Assembly (NCBI RefSeq): GCF_003086295.3
Contig: NC_092053.1
Coordinates: 111,679,506-111,743,505 of the forward strand
Origin: Arachis hypogaea
Lineage: Eukaryota > Streptophyta > Magnoliopsida > Fabales > Fabaceae
Direction: 5' to 3'
DNA length: 64,000 nucleotides
This document shows, one piece after another, positions 55,099 to 64,000 of this stretch (positions are counted from its first letter, which is position 1; each line of letters begins with the position of its first letter). Position numbers and translations under genes: made by a program. Under the pieces are notes generated by a model. That model was not told where the DNA came from and did no database searches. It worked only from the letters and a program-made list of their open reading frames with translations.

Positions 55099-57545
55099 AA
55101 CTTCTGCAGAGTTAAAATTAGTCATTTATTAACAAATCATGCTCAACTAGGCGGGGAAGCAACCTGCCGTTTAAGTTTTGTAGGAGAATTAAGGATTGGT
55201 ATTTTTTGATCCCATCCACTTTTGATTGTATGTAGTAATATAATATTATATCATTTTTTTCCATAACAAGTGATGTTCACAATTTCAATTGAATTATAAT
55301 ACAAGCTCTTGAAGCACATGTAGACCATAGTAATCTAGTCTGTAAATAAAACCCTATAAGAATGGGTGCAAGTCAAGAAAACTTTACTCATCTTTGAATC
55401 CGGGGCTATACGCCAACGAGATAGTTCTTCAATTGGAATAAAAATATTACCACTTTTACGTTTGTTGCTCTTTTCTTCAGGAGCCTTTTGTATTGAGTAG
55501 ATCATGGAGTCATCTGTTACCATTTTTGTTTCTGTTACCACATTAAAATTTTTGTTTTACAATCATGCTAGGTAAAAAAAAAATTTAAAATTTAATATAA
55601 AAAAAATCTAAAATCAAATAAAAAAACAAATATTTAAGATTATTGTAAAAAGAATATTTAAAATTGGACAAAAAAAATATTCAAAACATAATAAAAGTAA
55701 ACATTTAAAATTATTATAAAAGAACATCTAAAACCTAGCCGAAAGACATCCTAAATCTGAACACAATAACTCTTTTAATTATGGTAACAAAAAAAACATC
55801 ATTTTTGGATGTTTGTTATACTTAGATTTCAAATTTTTAAATTTTAGAGGTTTTGAGAATTTTTTTGGAAATGTACAATAAAAAATAAATAATAGCAAAC
55901 TACTAAAAAAAATGTATCATTCAGATGTTTCTTATATCTGCATTTTAGATGTTTGAATTTTAGAGGTTTTTATGTTTTTCGGCAAATGTACATTAAAAAG
56001 TAAAAAACAAACAATACTTCTAAATTTTGGATATTTAAATTTTAAAGGTTTTGGTTGTTTTTTTTTCTATGATTTTAGATTTTTTGTTTTGTTAGATTTT
56101 TAATGTTTTTTTCAACGATATTAGATGGTTTTTTTTGTTAAATTTTAGCTTTTTTTTCTATAATTTTGGATGTTTTTCTGTTAAGTTTTAGATATTTTTT
56201 TCAATAATTTTGAAATTTTATTTTTGTTCAGCATTTTATTATAAAACTAGCTAATTTTTTAAAATGTTGGCCGAAAAGAATGTTGATTATCTAGACTTCT
56301 TTTGTTTAACAAGAGAATTTATGTGGTTTTTCTGTGGTGTGTCGGGATGCTTGAGGTATGTCCAAAGATCCAAAGCATTTGAACTAGATTAAAGATGTGT
56401 GATACTTCCCTAACTTGGTTGTGCTTTTATATATGTGCCCCTTCGGCAACTGGATCATTATGACATATTTCTCTTTCTTGAAGCATAGATTAGTGCGTGC
56501 TGGGTGTAGATTTGAAAATTTGTAGTTATATTTTAATGAACTTAAGCTTGACCATGATTTGATTTATGGCTTGATTTTAGATGCTGGCTACCCATAATAT
56601 ATCGTTCGTGGAGTCGTTGGCTACCCATAATCTCACGTTCGAGGAATCGTTGAAGAGTTTCATTTTGTCAAAGCAATTATAGAAGATTTCGTATTTTAAC
56701 TTTCATATTTCATCCTAGTTTACTGTGGGTACGTCACATTCATATAGCAATAAAGTGGTTTATAGTTTATCCTACTTCCATTTCTGACAAGGTTAGTTCC
56801 TTTCATTCTAGTTGAGCAGGACATATATAATAGGCAAATCTTTCCATTTTTACACTTTCTAATTTATATGAAATTTTTATTTAGAAACATTTTTAAAATT
56901 CTTTGGTCTATCATACTGGAGAATTGATTGCTTTTCATACGGCAATTGCATGTTTTATTAATTTAACAATTTACTATTGAAATTGAGAACAATTAAAAAT
57001 TACATATAGATTGAATATTAATGTCATCTACTAATGATAATGTAATCTTACTGTGACCTGCAATATATAAATCACACTTCAATTAATAACACTTATTTCT
57101 AATTGTAACTTAGCTTCGCGCTCTAACTTCATCTCATATAATGACACCTGCAAAAAATAAAGAATATTAATCATTGTTTCAATGGCACACTATATAAGCC
57201 AGCCAGTTTTGGATTTATGTGAGGATGGCGATGCTGAATGAGACACACTTCTAACAACTTATCATCAAATTCAAAATAAAATTATTTTTAAAAATTTTAT
57301 GTATGAAATTACACGTATAACTTATGAAAAATTTCTTCGTATCAAATAATTTCTATAGTTTGACTTTTAGAAAAAAATATTATGATTCAAATAAGAAATA
57401 AATAAATTTACTTTTTTTTTATTTAATATTGATTCATATATCATCTATCAATTGAGTTTGAGGTGTGATTCATCTTTTAAGGAACAAATTGAGATATTGA
57501 ATGACAAAATAGATTTGTGGCATCTTTAAAATCACACTTTAAGAG
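55099..57545. other. Intergenic, with A/T-rich inverted segment
   Basis: The first 150 bases are the probable DnaJ 3' UTR. At about 55570-56250 an A-rich half full of 'aacatctaaaa' and 'aatatttaaaa' is followed by a T-rich half with their complements ('ttttagatgttt'), so the segment is a loose inverted repeat. A minus-strand ORF at 55335-55541 was not recognised. No genes seen up to the lipid-transfer gene. Confidence 0.5.
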
Positions 57546-57908
57546 TTAAATTGAACATTTGTCAAGAAGAAATGGTAGAGAGAAAGAAGTAGTACATGGT
57601 TCAAAGTTTGTAGTACACTTCTCTGGTAGCTGTGAGGCCATGTTACGGTCAACACCTGAAATTGGAGGGCCGTTGACAAGAACACACAAGCATGGTTGGC
57701 CAAGAGCTCTAAGGGCATTGCAGCACGACTCGCTTGGTGGAATTGGGCTGAACGGAGCAACCGCTGCCCTGCAAGGAATCAGCTGCACAAGCGCCGAGAA
57801 GAATGTGCTTGTGCATGAAGTGCTATCCACTTGTGCCACTACTACCAATGCTACCATGAAAACAAGAAACCATACCAGCGAAAAAGCTCTATAACTGAAA
57901 AGCTTCAT
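57546..57908 (-). CDS. Lipid-transfer-like protein (8-Cys), secreted, 120 aa
   Basis: I chose the ATG at 57908-57906, which opens the signal peptide MKLFSYRAFSLVWFLVF; the ORF extends 30 codons further up but without a leader of that kind. The mature part has the eight-cysteine pattern C32, C46, C62-C63, C73-x-C75, C98, C105 (AAI/LTP_2 fold; SESCCNALRALGQPCLC is the key stretch). These small apoplastic proteins bind lipids in a cavity held by four disulphides; the gene has no intron, as in several DIR1/LTP-like genes. There is an extra cysteine (118) near the C-terminus and the tail is hydrophobic but has no clear GPI signal. A TATA box lies 66 bp upstream of the ATG. Specific function unknown. 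Confidence 0.88.
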   Translation of the reverse strand: MKLFSYRAFSLVWFLVFMVALVVVAQVDSTSCTSTFFSALVQLIPCRAAVAPFSPIPPSESCCNALRALGQPCLCVLVNGPPISGVDRNMASQLPEKCTTNFEPCTTSFSLPFLLDKCSI

Positions 57909-57973
57909 CTTTGAATTATTTTGTCTTCTAATATAATTAATTCGCCACCGAAAAAGGAACCACTCACTTATTG

Positions 57974-57981
57974 TATTTATA
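57974..57981 (-). promoter_or_regulatory. TATA box of the lipid-transfer gene
   Basis: On the minus strand TATAAATA lies 66 bases before the chosen start codon, a normal distance for a plant gene with a short leader. It supports the start codon at 57908. Confidence 0.7.
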
Positions 57982-57999
57982 GAGTTGTTTTTAGTCATG

Positions 58000-59604
58000 C
58001 ACCGTAGCTGTTCTAACAGAGAAAGTTATCATGCTACTCATGCTCATTATATGGCAGAGATCGAGAGAGAGAACAGCATCAATGCAATTGGTGTTTTATT
58101 GATTGCAGTTAGAAGATTCAGATGACATGATTTCTCCCATGGCAAAGTTGTTCGCATTGAATTTTGGGAACATTATGCTAAAGGTATATATGGATTAAGT
58201 ATATATAACAAATTTGTGATGCCACTTATAAGATGGGGATATAGTGCCAATTAGATCTATTATTTTAAATTTATGATTGGTTACCATAGTCTTTCAATAC
58301 AGTAGTTGAATGCATAATTGTGAGAAAATGGGCAATACCCTAGTGTAAATTAAGAGACTTATTTGGTATTTTATATTCGGATTATCTTGGAAAGATATTG
58401 ATATACATTTTAGAATTTAAAAAAAAATTAGGAATAAGGAATTTATTAAAAAATAGTATAGGAAGCATTTCAGGTGAGGCATTGTACTATATTGGAAGTC
58501 TAGTGCGCCATGCCTCTGAACCATTAAGATATAATATAAAATATATAAAGGAATGAGATTATGGGAGAGAGGAATGTTGTGAAAATGAGATAAATGGGTG
58601 CATGGTGGACCGTTAACCTGTTTTTTCATTGTCAAGTTCATAGGTATGGAAAAAGTCCATAATATCCACTACGGTGTGATGATGTGGACTAGCTTATGAC
58701 TTATGTCATGTGCCTGTAGTTGGCTTACAATGAAATGGTGAGCCAAAATTTATTTGGTTGTAATTAAATTGTTAAATAAAAATATTTTTTAATAATTTTT
58801 TTAATATATTTAATAAAATTTTAACAATAAAAATTAAAAAACTTTAAAAATATTTTTTAAATTATAATTTATAATTTTTAAAAAATGACTTAAAAAATAT
58901 TTTAATTTTAATATTATAAATAAATAAAAAATATTTTTATATTACCGTATCAAACAAAGAATAAAATATTTTTGCAAAAAATATTTAAATATAAAATTAT
59001 TTTTACCTTTTAAAAAAATCACTAAATTTTTTTTTCCTAAAAACACACAGAAAAAATCTGTAATTTTGTCCATTTAAGCCAATTTTCGATTATATCTATC
59101 ACAAATTTCATATTCATCTAATTCCCATTACTCTTGCATCTTTACTCAATTTATTATACACATATTGACAATTTATCAACTAATAACTATGATGTACGGA
59201 CACTGACACGGACATGAAACACTACATGATACGGGACACTCGATACGCACATTTTAAAATCTTATAAGACACGGAGACACGTATACATATAAATATAAAG
59301 TATTTTTTTAGATAAATCGTAATGATATTTTAATATTTTATTGATATTAAAATATAAATTAATTTTTTAATAATTTTTAATGTCTTATTTTAATTATATC
59401 AAATATTTAAAATATCTTTTTATTTTAATAAATAATAATATATACTATATCTAAATTTATTTTAAGAATATATGTTAAGAATAAGACTGGATACGCTGAC
59501 ACGGTATTTAGGTGTGTCTAAGTGTGTCCGAAGAAGAATATTTATTTTATTAAGACACGATTGGACACAGCAGACACGCGTGTCGGACGAGTCGTGAGTC
59601 GTGT

Positions 59605-59678
<74 letters not shown>

Positions 59679-61264
59679 TGTTAATATTAATTTTTAAATA
59701 ATTTTTTTTAAATATTTTTTTAAAAAAAATAATTAGTTTTAATTATTTAAAACAAAATATAATTTTTTATTTAAATAAATATTTTAATTTTATTAAAAAG
59801 AACAAATTTATTATATTTATATATTATTTGTTAATTTTGTGGGAACTTTATTTAACAAACAGATATTATTTTGTTGAGATATATTGATAAATTTAAAAAA
59901 AAAATATTTCATAATAGTATTTTGTGCAAATTAAAAATTAAAACAAAAAATTCATCTTTATTTCACAGACTATAATGTAAAATCACATATAATTTTTAAT
60001 TATATTAAATATTATTTAAATTAAACATTTATTTTATTTAAAATATATTATAATAAAAAAATATTTATTTATTATTTATAATTAAAATATTAAAATATTA
60101 ATATTTTTAAAATAATATTTTTTTTATTTAAATATTACAATAAAATATTTTTACTAATATGTTTAATAATATAAAACATATTATAATGTATGTAAATTAA
60201 ATATAATTTTTTAATAATTAATAAAAAAAGTATTTTTTTTTTTAATCATTAAAAAGATATTTTTATAAGTTTATCAATTAAAAAAATTCATAATATAATA
60301 ATAATATTTATTATATTATAAATTAAAATTTTTTATTTTATAATAATACATAAATAGTAATTAATTATTTTTAATTTAATAAAATATAAATAATATTTAA
60401 AATATTTTTTAATTTTATTACTAATAATTTAATTTAAAAATAATGATTATTAATTAATATTTTCTTTATATCATTTAAATCTTTATATTTTTACAAATAT
60501 TATTTTAATTATAAAAACATAATTTTATTTTATTAAATTTTTTTTAATATTTATTAATAATTTTTTATAAATTTATTAAAAAAATATATTTTAATAAATA
60601 AAAATAAAATGATTTAATTTTTATAATTTTTTTATTTTTTAAAAATAATTTTTTTTTATTTGTTATTACATAAAAAAAATAATATTTAATTTATAATTAT
60701 TTTATAATAATTTAAAATTAATTTATTTATAATAAATTAATATAATTTATTATAATATTTTTATAATATAAAATATTTATAATATTTAAATAGTATTTTT
60801 TTTAAAATTTTTATTATTTTTTTAAATATATTTTCTTATTTTTTTTAATAAAAAATAAATATATGATAATTAATTATTTTTTTTTTAAATTAATTTAAAA
60901 AAAATTTAATTATAAATATATTAATTTATTTTTTTTAATAATTTTATTTATTATTTAAATTTTAAAAAATTAGATTTAATTATTTTAAAAACAAAATTTT
61001 AGATTAAAGAAATATATTTTAATTTCATACATTTATTTTTTAGATATTTTTTAATAGGAATATATTATTATGATTTTCAATATTATTTCTTAGTTAATAT
61101 TTTTATGAAAAAAATATTCATTATCATTGTTATATAATCTTTTATCTTTTTTTTTATTATCATTTATATATCTTTTGCCTCATAACTATATATAGTGGAT
61201 ATTGCTATATATGAATATACATAAATATACAATGTTAATTTAATAGCTAATTTTATATATACAT
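58000..61264. other. Intergenic, very AT-rich, with repeat fragment
   Basis: No gene was recognised. From 59190 to 59605 'gacac', 'acacg' and 'gtgtc' words cluster at both ends with inverted relationships, probably a small non-autonomous element or retroposon. A poly-A run follows. From 59680 to 61250 the sequence is almost only A and T with no reading frame of interest. Confidence 0.6.
59606..59674. repeat. Poly-A run, 69 bases
   Basis: An unbroken run of A directly follows the 'gtcgtgagtcgtgtc' end of the dispersed-repeat-like segment. It may be a retroposon tail or an expanded homopolymer; its exact length could be a sequencing or assembly artefact. Confidence 0.85.
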
Positions 61265-61799
61265 TGTTCATACCCTGACCCAATAAATAGGACCCAGGAT
61301 CTAAGCAAAGAAGCCCAACCCAGAGGGGTTGGCCCTCCCCCAGTACCGGCCTTCATCCCCAAAAGTCGGTACTGAACACGACCTACTCCAAAGAAGTCGG
61401 ATACGAGGGTTAGCTGGCAGATAACACTCATTCGAATGAGTAACCGCCCCTAGAAACTCTCTAACCACTTCATAGAGCCATATCTTAACCTCCCTAAGAT
61501 ATGGGAACGGTTATCCACCTAAAAAGGTGGCACTACTTCAGCGGTGGTTATTGGTTCACCACTATAAATACCCTGACATCCCTCAGGTATCACTAAGTCC
61601 CAATACTTTCTCAACTTGCTCACACTCTTGCTAACTTAGGCATTGGAGTGTCATTGCAGGTACCACCCCCCATTCTTCCAGACGCACAAGTCGAACGGAG
61701 GAACACCGAGTTTCAGGTGCACCAGCTGGCCACCTCCCTCACACGTTTGGGTCAACCAACGTCATCCGGCCCACTAATCTCCGGTTACCCACCGTAACA
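61265..61799 (+). repeat. 5' LTR of the gypsy element, 535 bp
   Basis: Begins TGTTCATACC and ends CCGTAACA (TG...CA). A TATA-like CTATAAATA at 61562-61570 is a probable promoter for the element. The matching 3' LTR is not in the sequenced part. Confidence 0.85.
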
Positions 61800-61800
61800 T

Positions 61801-61818
61801 TGGCGCCGTTGCCGGGGA
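61801..61818 (+). other. Primer-binding site (tRNA-Asp)
   Basis: TGGCGCCGTTGCCGGGGA, one base after the LTR, complements the 3' end of plant tRNA-Asp. Confidence 0.9.
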
Positions 61819-61837
61819 CCCGAGAGATTGACCAGTG

Positions 61838-62588
61838 ATGGCGGAAAGATCCCCTGAAGAAGGTCATGTGGAGACAGATTCTGATCAAGAGAATTTGAAC
61901 ACCGGAAACAATGAAGCAGATCAGAACCTCCACCAGGAAGCTAATGATCAAAATAAGGAAGGTACTTCCGGAATCAAAAATCCGAAGGCAAACTCCTCGG
62001 AGGGGCGCGAGTCAGAAAAAGAAGGACCCCCTCTCGCTAGTGAGCTTATGGGGCTAATTCATAGCCGCCTCGAGCAGCTAGGGCAGGAGCGGGAACGACA
62101 AAGGGAAGCTGAAAAGAACCTAAAAGAGGAGATGGAGCGACGAAAAGAGTTAGAAAGAAAACTCTTAAAGTTAGAATCCTCCCTCAAGGGTCGGAATTCC
62201 CAAGGCGATAGAGAAGATTCTCCCTTAGGAGAGAAAGATCCGTTTAGCGAGGACATAATGAGGGCAAAAGTTCCGAGAAACTTTAGAAGCCCCGATATGG
62301 ACCTCTACGATGGAACCACCGATCCAAAGCATCATCTGAGCAACTTTAAAAGTCGGGTGTATCTGACCGACGCTTCAGACGCTACGCGATGCGAAGCTTT
62401 CCCGACAACCTTGTCCAAAGCAGCGATGAAGTGGTTCGACAGTCTCCCTCCGAGGTCAATTACCAGTTTTGAAGACCTCTCAAGAAAATTCTTGATGAGG
62501 TTCTCCATCCAGAAGGACAAAGTAAAACATGCACCAAGCCTCCTGGGAATAAAACAGGAGGTCGGGGAGTCCTTACGGGCCTATATGG
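61838..62588 (+). CDS. Gypsy gag, N-terminal part (partial)
   Basis: The ATG at 61838 follows the primer site by 19 bases. An acidic N-terminal region leads to a coiled coil (about residues 68-118; RLEQLGQERERQREAEKNLK) and then the retrotransposon gag domain: DIMRAKVPRNFRSPDMDLYD, TDPKHHLSNFKSRVYL, AAMKWFDSLPPRSITSFEDL, SRKFLMRFSIQKDKVKHAPS. It is open up to the gap at 62589, where about 250 codons have been read. Gag forms the virus-like particle of the element. The undamaged frame suggests a fairly young copy. Confidence 0.9.
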
Positions 62589-63588
62589 NNNNNNNNNNNN
62601 NNNNNNNNNNNNNNNNNNNNNNNNNNNNNNNNNNNNNNNNNNNNNNNNNNNNNNNNNNNNNNNNNNNNNNNNNNNNNNNNNNNNNNNNNNNNNNNNNNNN
62701 NNNNNNNNNNNNNNNNNNNNNNNNNNNNNNNNNNNNNNNNNNNNNNNNNNNNNNNNNNNNNNNNNNNNNNNNNNNNNNNNNNNNNNNNNNNNNNNNNNNN
62801 NNNNNNNNNNNNNNNNNNNNNNNNNNNNNNNNNNNNNNNNNNNNNNNNNNNNNNNNNNNNNNNNNNNNNNNNNNNNNNNNNNNNNNNNNNNNNNNNNNNN
62901 NNNNNNNNNNNNNNNNNNNNNNNNNNNNNNNNNNNNNNNNNNNNNNNNNNNNNNNNNNNNNNNNNNNNNNNNNNNNNNNNNNNNNNNNNNNNNNNNNNNN
63001 NNNNNNNNNNNNNNNNNNNNNNNNNNNNNNNNNNNNNNNNNNNNNNNNNNNNNNNNNNNNNNNNNNNNNNNNNNNNNNNNNNNNNNNNNNNNNNNNNNNN
63101 NNNNNNNNNNNNNNNNNNNNNNNNNNNNNNNNNNNNNNNNNNNNNNNNNNNNNNNNNNNNNNNNNNNNNNNNNNNNNNNNNNNNNNNNNNNNNNNNNNNN
63201 NNNNNNNNNNNNNNNNNNNNNNNNNNNNNNNNNNNNNNNNNNNNNNNNNNNNNNNNNNNNNNNNNNNNNNNNNNNNNNNNNNNNNNNNNNNNNNNNNNNN
63301 NNNNNNNNNNNNNNNNNNNNNNNNNNNNNNNNNNNNNNNNNNNNNNNNNNNNNNNNNNNNNNNNNNNNNNNNNNNNNNNNNNNNNNNNNNNNNNNNNNNN
63401 NNNNNNNNNNNNNNNNNNNNNNNNNNNNNNNNNNNNNNNNNNNNNNNNNNNNNNNNNNNNNNNNNNNNNNNNNNNNNNNNNNNNNNNNNNNNNNNNNNNN
63501 NNNNNNNNNNNNNNNNNNNNNNNNNNNNNNNNNNNNNNNNNNNNNNNNNNNNNNNNNNNNNNNNNNNNNNNNNNNNNNNNNNNNNNNN
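62589..63588. other. Assembly gap, exactly 1000 N
   Basis: The round number suggests a placeholder length. It cuts the gypsy gag, and a complete gypsy element would need several more kilobases. Any ORF drawn through it is meaningless. Confidence 0.97.
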
Positions 63589-64000
63589 ATTAATTCTCAT
63601 TTTTTTTAAAAAAAATAATATTATTGAGGAATTAAATTATTTATAATTTTAAAAACAAAAAAGATTTTATTTTATTAGAAATAATTTGCTATTTTTCTAA
63701 TAGAATTTTTTTTATGATAATTTCAATAAAATATTATTCTTAATTTAGATATTTTAACACACAAAAACTTATAGAATTTAATTATTTTAACTATGTTCAT
63801 CAATTTTAGCATTTAAAGGAAAAAATATGATATTTAAATTACACTACTTGATATTTCATATATAAAATCATTTCGGGACTTCTACGTTAATCTTGCTATT
63901 TTTATAAAAATATTAATATTAATATAGAAGTTGGATTTTTTTTAATTTATTTTTTTTATAAGCAAACAATAAATTTTTGTTGGTAGAACTCTTTTAAAAT
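63589..64000. other. AT-rich non-coding DNA
   Basis: Composition resembles 59680-61250. No exon, LTR end or repeat unit was recognised. Confidence 0.6.

Larger units (their letters stand above)
61265..62588 (+). mobile_element. Ty3-gypsy retrotransposon, 5' part only
   Basis: An LTR (61265-61799), a tRNA-Asp primer site and the start of gag are present; the rest is in the gap. Primer type and gag sequence suggest a Tat/Athila-type element. Whether 63589 onward still contains the element is unclear: that sequence is AT-rich like the flank at 61200, so the element probably ends in the gap. Confidence 0.9.

Noticed and set aside
62581..63600. 339-codon minus-strand ORF over the gap
   Set aside because: An artefact of N.
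61835..63646. 603-codon ORF spanning the gap
   Set aside because: Most of it is N; only the part up to 62588 is real gag, starting at ATG 61838 (61835 is GTG).
1..64000. CRISPR arrays, operons, bacterial promoters, tRNA or rRNA genes
   Set aside because: The window is plant nuclear DNA; no such structures were seen, and the only tRNA-like matches are retrotransposon primer sites.

Overview
This is a window of nuclear plant DNA: intron-rich genes with GT-AG splice sites, Ty1-copia and Ty3-gypsy retrotransposons, Mutator-like elements (MULEs) and AT-rich intergenic DNA. Protein similarities point to a dicot. The CpG-rich LTR and the gag type look like what I remember of legumes, perhaps Arachis, but that is inference from memory, not a search result. 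Only two host genes look intact: an 18-exon mitochondrial DnaJ gene of the GFA2 type (48010-55098, +) and a small lipid-transfer-protein gene (57546-57908, -). Almost everything else is transposable elements or broken gene pieces.

Layout. 1-5900: a decayed TRAPPC2 (sedlin) gene whose last intron carries an LTR with a primer-binding site and a solo LTR with a perfect 5-bp duplication. 7680-11590: a probable gene-capturing MULE holding an open NPF (NRT1/PTR) transporter fragment. 13790-15036: a non-autonomous hAT-like element. 15143-16940: a truncated extensin gene abutting two head-to-head TIR-domain (NLR) fragments that form an inverted repeat of roughly 1.4 kb. 17400-25000: a patchwork of fragments of five unrelated genes (SCAR, ClpC, IST1-like, beta-adaptin, IQD-type), most with introns and several with breaks. 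25767-31480: a complete MULE (about 267-bp terminal inverted repeats, 9-bp TSD TATATTTTT) with a broken mudrA-like transposase and a convergent, intact GRF zinc-finger gene. 31576-33312: a plant-mobile-domain pseudogene. 33554-45166: an 11.6-kb copia element (TSD AATTA) with an extra ORF in the envelope position. 47586-47834: a 249-bp MITE (TSD TTACTTTTA) whose ends match the MULE, ending 175 bp before the DnaJ start codon. 58000-64000: very AT-rich DNA interrupted by a gypsy LTR plus gag that runs into a run of exactly 1000 N.

How it fits together. The window records repeated transposon activity around a few host genes. The most notable features are the inverted TIR duplication (a possible small-RNA hairpin locus), the multi-gene fragment patchwork whose junctions carry short copied filler sequence, and a two-gene MULE whose transposase is broken while its partner gene is open. 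Coordinates of splice sites and element ends were read by eye; family names rest on recognised protein motifs.
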